DNA from: Pandoraea vervacti
Lineage (GTDB): Bacteria; Pseudomonadota; Gammaproteobacteria; Burkholderiales; Burkholderiaceae
Direction: 5' to 3'
Length of the DNA stretch: 64,000 bases
NCBI RefSeq assembly: GCF_000934605.2
Contig: NZ_CP010897.2
Span: 4,402,001 to 4,466,000, forward strand
This document shows positions 49,782 to 57,777 of this stretch, in pieces. Made by a program: the position numbers and the translations under genes. Numbering within the stretch: the first letter of the stretch is position 1; each line of letters opens with the position of its first letter. The notes under the pieces were generated by a model. The model searched no databases. It saw only the letters and a list, made by a program, of their open reading frames with translations, and had not been told where the DNA came from.

Positions 49782-52628
49782 ATGAGCGAAAAGAAAGCCC
49801 CAAGCAAATATCCCGTCAACCTGCTGGACACGCCGTTCCCGATGCGCGGCGACCTGCCCAAGCGCGAGCCGCTGTGGGTCAGGCAATGGCAGGAAAAGAA
49901 GATCTACGACAAGATCCGCAAAGCCAGCAAGGGTCGCCCGAAATTCATCCTGCATGACGGCCCGCCGTATGCGAACGGCGACATCCATATCGGTCACGCG
50001 GTCAACAAGATCCTCAAGGACATGATCGTCAAGGCACGCAGCCTCGCGGGCTTCGACGCCGCTTACGTGCCGGGCTGGGACTGCCACGGCATGCCCATCG
50101 AAATCCAGATCGAAAAGCAGTTCGGCAAGCACCTGCCGGTGCGCGAAGTGCAGGAAAAGGCGCGCGCCTACGCCGCTGTCCAGATCGAGCGCCAGAAGGC
50201 GGACTTCGAGCGACTCGGCGTGCTCGGCGATTGGGACAATCCGTACAAGACCATGAACTTCTCGAACGAAGCCGACGAGCTTCGTGCGCTGGCGAAGATT
50301 CTGGAGAACGGCTATGTGTATCGCGGGCTGAAGCCCGTGAACTGGTGTTTCGACTGCGGCTCGGCACTGGCCGAAGCGGAAGTCGAGTACAAGGACAAGA
50401 CCGATCTGGCCATCGACGTGGGTTTCGCGTTCGCCGAGCCGGAAAAGGTCGCCAAGGCCTTTGGCCTGTCGAAACTGCCGCGCGACGACGGCTACATCGT
50501 CATCTGGACGACCACCCCGTGGACGATCCCGTCGAACCAGGCGCTCAACGTGCATCCGGAAGTGGAGTACGCCCTCGTGTCGACCGAGCGCGGCCTGCTC
50601 ATCCTCGCGACAGACCGCGTCGACGAGTGCCTGAAGACGTACGGCCTGCACGGCGAGATCATCGCGCGCACCCAGGGCGAAGCGCTCTCGCTGCTCCGCT
50701 TCCGTCACCCGCTCGCGGCGGTGGCCGCCGCCAACGGGGGATATGACCGCACGTCCCCTGTCTACCTCGGCGACTACGTGACGACCGATACCGGTACCGG
50801 TATTGTCCACTCGGCCCCGGCCTACGGCGTGGAGGACTTCGTGTCGTGCAAGGCGCACGACATGCCGGATTCGGAAATCCGCATGCCGGTGCTGGGCGAC
50901 GGCCGTTATCAGGACAGCCTGCCGCTGTTCGGCGGGCAGTCGATCTGGGACGCCAACCCGCAGATCGTCGAAGCGCTGCGCGAGGCAGGCTCGCTGTTCC
51001 ATTCGTTCAAGTACACGCACAGCTACATGCACTGCTGGCGCCACAAGTCGCCGATCATCTATCGCGCGACGAACCAGTGGTTCGCCGGCATGGACGTGAA
51101 GCCGGTCGACGGTGCGCCGGGCAACGGCCAGACGCTGCGCGAGATCGCGCTCGCCGGTATCGAAGCCACGGAGTTCTTCCCGTCCTGGGGCAAGCAACGC
51201 CTGCACAACATGATCGCGCATCGCCCGGACTGGACGCTCTCGCGCCAGCGCCAATGGGGCGTGCCGATGGCGTTCTTCGTCCACAAGGAAACCGGCGCCC
51301 TGCACCCGCGCACGCCGGAACTGCTCGAAGCCGTGGCCAAGCGCGTGGAGCTCGAAGGCATCGAAGCCTGGCAGACGCTCGACCCGGTCGAACTGCTCGG
51401 CGACGAAGCCAAGGATTACGTGAAGAACCGCGACACGCTCGACGTGTGGTTCGACTCGGGCACCACCCATTGGCACGTGCTGCGCGGCTCGCACGCGCAC
51501 GAACTCGGCTTCCCGGCGGACCTGTATCTGGAGGGCTCTGACCAGCACCGCGGCTGGTTCCACTCGTCGCTGCTGACCGCATCGATGCTTGATGGCCGCC
51601 CGCCCTACAAGGCGCTGCTCACGCACGGCTTCACGGTTGACGGTCAGGGCCGCAAGATGTCGAAGTCGATCGGCAACACCATCGTGCCGCAGGAAGTCGC
51701 GGGCAAGCTGGGCGCCGAAATCATTCGCCTGTGGGTGGCGTCGACCGACTATTCGGGCGAGTTGTCGATCTCGGACGAAATCCTCAAGCGCGTGGTCGAG
51801 AGCTACCGCCGTATCCGCAATACGCTGCGCTTCCTGCTCGCCAACCTCGCCGACTACGATCACGCGAAGCACGCCATGGCGGCGGACCAGTGGCTCGAGA
51901 TCGACCGCTACGCCGTGGCGCTGGCGCAATCGCTGCAAACCGAAGTGCTCGGCCATTACGACCGCTACGAGTTCCACCCGGTCGTGTCCAAGCTCCAGAC
52001 GTTCTGCTCGGAGGACCTCGGCGGTTTCTACCTCGACATTCTGAAGGACCGTCTGTACACGAGCGCGCCCGATGCGCCGGCACGCCGCGCGGCCCAGAAC
52101 GCGCTCTATCACATCACGCACGGCCTGCTCAAGGTGATGGCCCCGTTCCTCTCGTTCACGGCGGAAGAAGCCTGGCAGGTGTTCCAACCGGGCAACGACA
52201 CGATCTTCACGGAAACGTACTACGCGTATCCGGAAGTGGCGCAAGGCACGCGCCTGCTCGAGAAATGGCATCTGCTGCGCACCGTGCGCGGCGACGTCAC
52301 CAAGGCGCTCGAAGAAGCGCGCGCCGCCGAGCAGATCGGCTCGTCGCTGCAAGCGGAAGTCGATGTGCGTGTCTCAGGCCGCAAGTACGATGTGCTCGCC
52401 AGCCTTGGCGACGATCTGCGCTTCGTGCTGATCACGTCGGCCGCCAAGGTCACGCAGGTCGCCTCGGACGCCGAAGAAGGCGTGGTCGTCACCCCGTCGA
52501 CGCATCAGAAGTGCGAGCGCTGCTGGCACTATCGTGAGGACGTTGGCGCAGACACGGCTCACCCGACCCTTTGCGGCCGTTGTGTGTCGAATCTGTTCGG
52601 CAGCGGCGAACACCGGAGCGCGGCATAA
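49782..52628 (+). CDS. ileS: Isoleucyl-tRNA synthetase
   Basis: A 948-residue class I synthetase. The HIGH motif is in PYANGDIHIGHAVNKIL near residue 60 and KMSKS in GRKMSKSIGNT near 625; the editing domain lies between (TTPWTIPSNQALNVHPEVEY). The C-terminal zinc site is CERCWHY and CGRC. ATG 49782 begins MSEKKAPSKYPVNLLDTPFP, the usual bacterial start, 178 bp after ribF. Its stop shares one base with the lspA start. Cytoplasmic. Confidence 0.97.
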   Translation: MSEKKAPSKYPVNLLDTPFPMRGDLPKREPLWVRQWQEKKIYDKIRKASKGRPKFILHDGPPYANGDIHIGHAVNKILKDMIVKARSLAGFDAAYVPGWDCHGMPIEIQIEKQFGKHLPVREVQEKARAYAAVQIERQKADFERLGVLGDWDNPYKTMNFSNEADELRALAKILENGYVYRGLKPVNWCFDCGSALAEAEVEYKDKTDLAIDVGFAFAEPEKVAKAFGLSKLPRDDGYIVIWTTTPWTIPSNQALNVHPEVEYALVSTERGLLILATDRVDECLKTYGLHGEIIARTQGEALSLLRFRHPLAAVAAANGGYDRTSPVYLGDYVTTDTGTGIVHSAPAYGVEDFVSCKAHDMPDSEIRMPVLGDGRYQDSLPLFGGQSIWDANPQIVEALREAGSLFHSFKYTHSYMHCWRHKSPIIYRATNQWFAGMDVKPVDGAPGNGQTLREIALAGIEATEFFPSWGKQRLHNMIAHRPDWTLSRQRQWGVPMAFFVHKETGALHPRTPELLEAVAKRVELEGIEAWQTLDPVELLGDEAKDYVKNRDTLDVWFDSGTTHWHVLRGSHAHELGFPADLYLEGSDQHRGWFHSSLLTASMLDGRPPYKALLTHGFTVDGQGRKMSKSIGNTIVPQEVAGKLGAEIIRLWVASTDYSGELSISDEILKRVVESYRRIRNTLRFLLANLADYDHAKHAMAADQWLEIDRYAVALAQSLQTEVLGHYDRYEFHPVVSKLQTFCSEDLGGFYLDILKDRLYTSAPDAPARRAAQNALYHITHGLLKVMAPFLSFTAEEAWQVFQPGNDTIFTETYYAYPEVAQGTRLLEKWHLLRTVRGDVTKALEEARAAEQIGSSLQAEVDVRVSGRKYDVLASLGDDLRFVLITSAAKVTQVASDAEEGVVVTPSTHQKCERCWHYREDVGADTAHPTLCGRCVSNLFGSGEHRSAA

Positions 52629-53170
52629 TGGCAAGCAAGGCAGGCGCCCGCGCGGGCGCAAAGCGTACCTCGGCAGGGGCAGCCCGCAGTGGCAGCACTT
52701 TCGGACTGGCGCCGTGGCTGGGGATCGCGGTCATTGCGATCCTGCTCGATCAGGTCACCAAGCTCACGATTCTGAAGACGTTCCAGTACGGCGAATTCCG
52801 CCCGCTGACGTCGTTCTTCAATCTCGTGCTGGTGTACAACAAGGGCGCGGCGTTCAGCTTTCTGGCGGCCGCCGGCGGTTGGCAGCGCTGGTTCTTCACG
52901 TTGCTCGGCGTGGTAGCGGCCACGGTCATCGTCTGGCTGCTCAAGCGCCACAACGGCCAGAAGATGTTCTGCCTGTCGCTGTCGCTGATTCTGGGCGGCG
53001 CCCTGGGGAATGTGATCGACCGGGTGATCTACGGTCACGTGATCGACTTTCTGGACTTTCACGTCGGCGGCTGGCACTGGCCGGCGTTCAACGTGGCCGA
53101 CTCGGCCATTTGCGTGGGCGCGGTGCTGCTGGTGATCGACGAGTTGCGACGCGTTCGGCGCGGCAAGTAG
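52628..53170 (+). CDS. lspA: Lipoprotein signal peptidase
   Basis: A 180-residue inner-membrane aspartic protease that cleaves prolipoproteins before the lipidated Cys. Four helices are visible; the catalytic aspartates lie in LGNVIDRVIYGHVIDFL and FNVADSAICVG. An N-terminal extension of about 25 hydrophilic residues precedes helix 1. ATG 52628 overlaps the ileS stop (TAATG), so it is coupled. Confidence 0.95.
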   Translation: MASKAGARAGAKRTSAGAARSGSTFGLAPWLGIAVIAILLDQVTKLTILKTFQYGEFRPLTSFFNLVLVYNKGAAFSFLAAAGGWQRWFFTLLGVVAATVIVWLLKRHNGQKMFCLSLSLILGGALGNVIDRVIYGHVIDFLDFHVGGWHWPAFNVADSAICVGAVLLVIDELRRVRRGK

Positions 53171-53278
53171 CCCTGACTTGCCGCATCACGATCTGCGCAA
53201 AGATCGGCAACACGCTCAGCGGCACGATTCGCTCACGCCTGGCGCGCGGGCGAATCGACGAGAGCAGCAAACACCGTC

Positions 53279-53299
53279 GCGGCGCCCTGGAGGCGCCGC
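53279..53299. repeat. 8-bp GC hairpin before the coaBC ribosome binding site
   Basis: GCGGCGCC (53279-53286) pairs with GGCGCCGC (53292-53299) over CTGGA. It sits 10 bases before GGAGGAGG, so it may affect transcript stability or translation of coaBC. Confidence 0.4.
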
Positions 53300-53326
53300 G
53301 CGGCACTTTGGAGGAGGCTTTTTCCT

Positions 53327-54538
53327 ATGGAACGCGGTGAACTGGCTGGCAAGACCATCGTCCTCGGCCTGACGGGCGGCATCGCCTGCTACAAGTCGGC
53401 CGAGCTCACGCGGCTGCTCATCAAGGCCGGGGCGACGGTGCAGGTCGTCATGACCGAAGCCGCCACGCAATTCATCACGCCGCTCACGATGCAGGCACTC
53501 TCGGGACGCCCGGTCTTCACGAGTCAGTGGGACAACCGCATCGACAACAACATGGCGCACATCGACCTCTCGCGCGAAGCCGACGCCATCCTTGTCGCGC
53601 CCACCTCCACCGATTTTCTCGCCAAGCTCGCGCACGGCATGGCCGACGATCTGCTCTCCACGCTGTGCGTAGCGCGCGACTGTCCGTTGCTCGTCGCGCC
53701 CGCGATGAACCGCCAGATGTGGGCAAATCCGGCGACGCAGCGCAACGCCGCGACGCTGCGCGGCGACGGCGTTACGATACTCGGGCCCGGCAGCGGCGAT
53801 CAGGCATGCGGTGAAATCGGCGATGGTCGCATGCTCGAACCGGAAGATCTCTACGAAGCGCTCGCGGGGTTCTTTCAGACGAAGCGCCTGGCCGGACGCC
53901 GTGTCCTCATTACCGCCGGCCCCACGTTCGAGCCCATCGACCCCGTGCGCGGACTGACCAATCTGTCGAGCGGCAAGATGGGTTTCGCGCTCGCGCGCGC
54001 GGCGGCGCAGGCCGGTGCGGACGTCCATCTCATTGCCGGTCCGACCTCGCTAGCGACGCCCTACGGAGTGACGCGCAGCAATGTCCAGACGGCGCAGCAG
54101 ATGTACGACGCCGTCATGGCCGATGTTGCGCGCAACGACATTTTCATCGCCGTGGCGGCGGTCGCCGACTGGCGGGTGAAGGACGTGGCGCACGACAAGA
54201 TCAAGAAGACGGGCGATGCGGATGTACCGACGCTCGAATTCGTCCAGAACCCGGACATTCTCGCCGCGGTGGCGCAACTGCCAAGCCCGCCGTACTGCGT
54301 GGGCTTTGCGGCCGAGTCGGGCGATCTGGAAAAGCATGGTGCGCAAAAACGTCAGCGCAAACAGGTGCCGCTGCTCGTGGGCAATCTCGGACCCGCCACG
54401 TTCGGTCAGGACGAGAACGAAGTCATTCTGTTCGATGCGGCGGGCCAGAAGCGTCTGCCGCGCGCCGACAAGCAGTCGCTTGCGCGCAGTCTGATTGTCG
54501 AGATCGCCGCGCGCCTGCCGTCGCGCAAGCCGGCTTGA
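53327..54538 (+). CDS. coaBC: Phosphopantothenoylcysteine decarboxylase / synthase (CoaBC)
   Basis: A 403-residue bifunctional enzyme for coenzyme A synthesis. The CoaC half (1-185) has GLTGGIACYKSAELTRLL, PAMNRQMWANPA and ACGEIGDGRM with the catalytic Cys. The CoaB half has ITAGPTFEPIDPVRGLTNLS and SGKMGFALARAA. A strong GGAGGAGG lies 8-15 bases before ATG 53327. Complete length. Confidence 0.95.
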   Translation: MERGELAGKTIVLGLTGGIACYKSAELTRLLIKAGATVQVVMTEAATQFITPLTMQALSGRPVFTSQWDNRIDNNMAHIDLSREADAILVAPTSTDFLAKLAHGMADDLLSTLCVARDCPLLVAPAMNRQMWANPATQRNAATLRGDGVTILGPGSGDQACGEIGDGRMLEPEDLYEALAGFFQTKRLAGRRVLITAGPTFEPIDPVRGLTNLSSGKMGFALARAAAQAGADVHLIAGPTSLATPYGVTRSNVQTAQQMYDAVMADVARNDIFIAVAAVADWRVKDVAHDKIKKTGDADVPTLEFVQNPDILAAVAQLPSPPYCVGFAAESGDLEKHGAQKRQRKQVPLLVGNLGPATFGQDENEVILFDAAGQKRLPRADKQSLARSLIVEIAARLPSRKPA

Positions 54539-54545
54539 TCGCACC

Positions 54546-54581
54546 GATTGCGCGGATTGCGCGGATTGCGCGAATTGCGCC
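54546..54581. repeat. 9-bp tandem repeat after coaBC
   Basis: GATTGCGCG occurs three times in a row (54546, 54555, 54564) followed by the variant AATTGCGCC. It starts 7 bp after the coaBC stop, in the space before the MFS gene. Such repeats can vary in number between strains. Confidence 0.8.
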
Positions 54582-54811
54582 GAACACACCCGCAATACCC
54601 CTACAGGCAGTCCGTCTGTCATTGTCGTTGTCCGGCGACGCTGACAGACTGGGGGGATGCGCGGCGGGGCAGCCGAACGGTCTGAATGTTCCGAACGCTC
54701 CGGACGTTCCATACGTTTCACGTGCTCCGCGCTTTGCACGCTTTCACCTCGTTCGGCTTGTCGTCCGTCGGTCCACCGGCCCTCGGGCCAGAGCCTTCGA
54801 AAACCATCAAA

Positions 54812-56032
54812 ATGACGCAACCTCCTTCCCCCGCGCGGCCGACCGTCAGTGTCTACGGGACCCTGAGCATGCTCGCCGGGATCATGTTCTTTGGCTTCAT
54901 GACGATCGGCATGCCGCTGCCCGTGCTGCCGGTGTACGTCCATGAAACGCTCGGCTTCGGCTCGTTCGTCGTCGGGGTGACCATCGGCATTCAGTCGGTC
55001 GTCACGCTGCTGCTGCGCTCATACGCCGGGCGCACTGTAGACACGCGCGGCCCGCGTCACGCTGTACTCACGGGCCTGTTCGGCTGTGCCGCTGCGGGCG
55101 TGCTGTATCTCGTCGCATCGGTCATCCCCACGCCCGCGCTCGCGCTGGGCGTGCTGCTCGCCGGACGCGTCGTGCTGGGCTTCGGGGAAAGCCTGCTGCT
55201 CACGGGCGGCATGTCGTGGGGCATCGGCCTGCTCGGCGCAACGCACGCCAGCAAGGCCATCTCGTGGCAAGGCGTGTCGATGTACACCGCGCTCGCGGTT
55301 GGCGCGCCGTTCGGTGCGTTCTTGCTGCAAGCGGCGGGCTTCACCATCGTTTCGCTCGTCAACGTCGGCTTGCCGGCCATCGCATTCGCCATCGCGCTGC
55401 GCTTACCTGCGGCGGCGCCCGTGGGCGGCACGCGTCTGTCGTTCTTCAAGGTGGTCGGTCTGGTGTGGCGACCCGGTCTTGCCATGACACTCGGCAGCAT
55501 CGGCTATGCGGTGATCGCTGCGTTCATCACGCTGTTTTACGCAAGCCACGGCTGGTCAGGCGCGGCGTTTGCGCTCACGCTCTACAGCGGCACGTTCATC
55601 GCGATGCGCATACTGTTCTCGCACGCGGTCGATCGTTTCGGCGGACGCCGCGTCGCCATGTGCTCGCTGGTTTTCAGCGCCATCGGTCAATTTTTTTTGT
55701 GGGGGGCGGTCAATCCGCACATGGCGCTGGTCGGCGCCGGCCTGACGGGCGTGGGGTTCTCGCTGGTGTTTCCGGCGCTTGGTGTGGAAGCGCTGCGTCA
55801 GGTCCCTGCGCAAAACCGTGGCGCGGCACTGGCCGCCTACTCCGCGTTCTTCGACCTCGCTTTGGGCCTGATCGGGCCAATGGCCGGGCTGGTGGCCAAC
55901 TTCTTCGGCTACGCCTCGATTTTTCTGTGCGGCGCCCTCGGCGGCATTGTGGCCATTCTGATGATTGCGCGCCTGCCGCAAGCAGGCTCGGGTACCGCGC
56001 CGGTGGACGCCTCCGCCGGCAGCGGCCACTGA
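54812..56032 (+). CDS. MFS transporter (YhhS/YfcJ-like)
   Basis: A 406-residue 12-helix transporter. GIMFFGFMTIGMPLPVLPVY followed by VHETLGFGSFVVGVTIGIQ is typical of the YhhS/YfcJ group, and LLRSYAGRTVDTRGPRH is MFS motif A. Members export small molecules, often sugars, herbicides or toxic metabolites; the substrate is unknown. ATG 54812 (MTQPPSPARPTV) was chosen over upstream starts, which would give an odd Phe/Leu/His-rich leader. It interrupts the usual coaBC-dut neighbourhood. Confidence 0.82.
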   Translation: MTQPPSPARPTVSVYGTLSMLAGIMFFGFMTIGMPLPVLPVYVHETLGFGSFVVGVTIGIQSVVTLLLRSYAGRTVDTRGPRHAVLTGLFGCAAAGVLYLVASVIPTPALALGVLLAGRVVLGFGESLLLTGGMSWGIGLLGATHASKAISWQGVSMYTALAVGAPFGAFLLQAAGFTIVSLVNVGLPAIAFAIALRLPAAAPVGGTRLSFFKVVGLVWRPGLAMTLGSIGYAVIAAFITLFYASHGWSGAAFALTLYSGTFIAMRILFSHAVDRFGGRRVAMCSLVFSAIGQFFLWGAVNPHMALVGAGLTGVGFSLVFPALGVEALRQVPAQNRGAALAAYSAFFDLALGLIGPMAGLVANFFGYASIFLCGALGGIVAILMIARLPQAGSGTAPVDASAGSGH

Positions 56033-56106
56033 ACGATACATGACGATGCGTCGATGCCCCCGAGCCGCGCGGCGAGCGTAGGGGATCGACAAGGAGCGGG
56101 AAACGC

Positions 56107-57138
56107 ATGGTGCAACCAACGCAGCGAATCAAACTCTCGATTCTCGATCAGACGCCGGTGATTCACGGGCATAGCGTGGCGGACGCCATCGCCGCGACCG
56201 TGGAACTGGCGCAAGCCGCCGACGACCTCGGCTACACACGCTACTGGTGCGCAGAGCACCACGGGCTGCGCGGCGTGGCCAACCCGGCGCCCGAAGTCAT
56301 GATCGCGCGGCTTGCGAGCGTGACGAAGCGCCTGCGGGTGGGCTCGGGCGGTGTCATGCTGCCGTACTACAGCCCTTTCAAACTCGCCGAGCAATTTCTG
56401 ATGCTCGAAGCGCTGTTTCCGAACCGGATCGATCTGGGTGTCGGCCGCGCGCCGGGCGGCGACATGCGCACCGCACGCGCTGTCGCGAAAGGCCCGTACG
56501 ACGCGGGCGAACACTTTCCCCAGCAGGTCGCTGAACTGGCAGGTCTTTTTGGCGGCACGTTGGCCGACGATCATCCGTATCGCGGCGTGTTGCTGCAACC
56601 GGCCGTCGAGACGCGCCCCGAGCTTTGGGTATTGGGATCGAGCGAATTCGGCGGGCTGCTCGCCGCGCAACTGGGTCTGCGCTACTGCTTCGCACACTTC
56701 ATCAATGCCCATTACGGACATCGTGTGACGCAGGCCTATCGTGAGCGTTTCACGCCGGGCCAGCTCGACAAGCCCTATTGCTCGGTCGCGTTGTTCGTCA
56801 TCTGCGCGGATACGCAGGCGCAAGCCGAAGCCCTGGAAGCGGGTGTGGACCTGCGGCGGGTGCAGATGGCATACGGCATGAACGAACCGATTCCGAGCCT
56901 CGAACAAGGCGCGCAGGCCAAGCTTCAGTACCGCGACAAGGAGTTGTCCGTGATTGCGAGGGAAAAGCCGCGTAGTATCATCGGCACCCCGGAGCGCGTA
57001 ACCGAACGCGTGCTCGAATTGCAGGCGCAGTTCGAGGCCGACGAAATCACCGTGCTGACAGTGGCGGGCAGCTACCGCGCCCGGTTGCGCTCCCACGAAT
57101 TGCTCGCTCAGGCATTTTCGCTGCGCGCCGAGGATTGA
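56107..57138 (+). CDS. LLM-class flavin-dependent oxidoreductase (luciferase-like)
   Basis: A 343-residue TIM-barrel FMN enzyme. LSILDQTPVIHGHSVADAIA, YWCAEHHGLRGVANPAPEVM, VGSGGVMLPYYSPFKLAEQF and RIDLGVGRAPGGD are the conserved blocks of the YhbW-like group, uncharacterised monooxygenases or reductases. AGGAG about 10 bases before ATG 56107 supports the start. The gene follows the MFS gene by 74 bp, so the pair may be an exporter and an enzyme acting on related compounds. Confidence 0.85.
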   Translation: MVQPTQRIKLSILDQTPVIHGHSVADAIAATVELAQAADDLGYTRYWCAEHHGLRGVANPAPEVMIARLASVTKRLRVGSGGVMLPYYSPFKLAEQFLMLEALFPNRIDLGVGRAPGGDMRTARAVAKGPYDAGEHFPQQVAELAGLFGGTLADDHPYRGVLLQPAVETRPELWVLGSSEFGGLLAAQLGLRYCFAHFINAHYGHRVTQAYRERFTPGQLDKPYCSVALFVICADTQAQAEALEAGVDLRRVQMAYGMNEPIPSLEQGAQAKLQYRDKELSVIAREKPRSIIGTPERVTERVLELQAQFEADEITVLTVAGSYRARLRSHELLAQAFSLRAED

Positions 57139-57211
57139 GTCCCCCTCGGCTTGCTCGAACACCGCGACCGGCTCGACCGACTTTTTTGCCCTAATTCAAC
57201 GCCATCACGCC

Positions 57212-57658
57212 ATGAAACTCGACGTCAAGATTCTCGACGAACGCCTTCGTACGCAGTTGCCCGCCTATGCGACCCCGGGTAGCGCCGGCCTCGACCTGCG
57301 CGCCTGTCTGGACGCCCCGATGACCATCGCCCCGGGCCAGACGGTGCTTGTGCCGACGGGTCTGGCCATCCATCTGGCGGATGCGGGCTACGCCGCGCTG
57401 ATCCTGCCGCGCTCGGGTCTCGGCCACAAGCACGGCATCGTGCTCGGCAATCTGGTCGGCCTGATCGACTCGGATTATCAGGGCCAATTGATGGTCTCGA
57501 CGTGGAATCGCGGCAATGAGCCGTTCGTTCTGAATCCGTTCGAGCGTCTGGCGCAGTTGGTGATCGTGCCGGTCGTGCAGGCCGAGTTCAACATCGTCGA
57601 CGAATTCCCGGAAAGCGATCGCGGCGCCGGCGGCTTCGGCAGCACGGGCAAGCAGTAA
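57212..57658 (+). CDS. dut: Deoxyuridine 5'-triphosphate nucleotidohydrolase
   Basis: A 148-residue dUTPase, cutting dUTP to dUMP. Motif 1 is GSAGLDLRAC, motif 2 LPRSGLGHKHG, motif 3 GNLVGLIDSDYQGQLMV, motif 4 RLAQLVIVPV, and motif 5 RGAGGFGSTG at the C-terminus. Trimeric family, full length. It lies 73 bp after the LLM gene and converges on clpA. Confidence 0.96.
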   Translation: MKLDVKILDERLRTQLPAYATPGSAGLDLRACLDAPMTIAPGQTVLVPTGLAIHLADAGYAALILPRSGLGHKHGIVLGNLVGLIDSDYQGQLMVSTWNRGNEPFVLNPFERLAQLVIVPVVQAEFNIVDEFPESDRGAGGFGSTGKQ

Positions 57659-57720
57659 CACGTTAATGCGGTAATGCGGGGCACCGCCCCGTTATCGACG
57701 ACCCACAGGGATGCAATGAA

Positions 57721-57744
57721 AAAGCGCCGCAAATGCGGCGCTTT
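57721..57744. terminator. Terminator between dut and clpA
   Basis: AAAGCGCCGC (57721-57730) and GCGGCGCTTT (57735-57744) form a perfect 10-bp stem with an AAAT loop. The minus strand has five T after it, so it chiefly serves clpA but may act on both. Confidence 0.82.
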
Positions 57745-57777
57745 CTCTTTAGGGCAATACCGGCAATACCGTCACGA

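Noticed and set aside
49731..52352. An 873-codon frame antisense to ileS
   Set aside because: Shadow of ileS; no motifs or ribosome binding site.
54546..54581. Short tandem repeats as a CRISPR array
   Set aside because: Units are 9 bp without spacers; not CRISPR. No repeat-spacer array was seen elsewhere.
54535..54945. ORF starting with a repeated IARIAR pattern
   Set aside because: It comes from the 9-bp tandem repeat and then shadows the MFS gene; no ribosome binding site.
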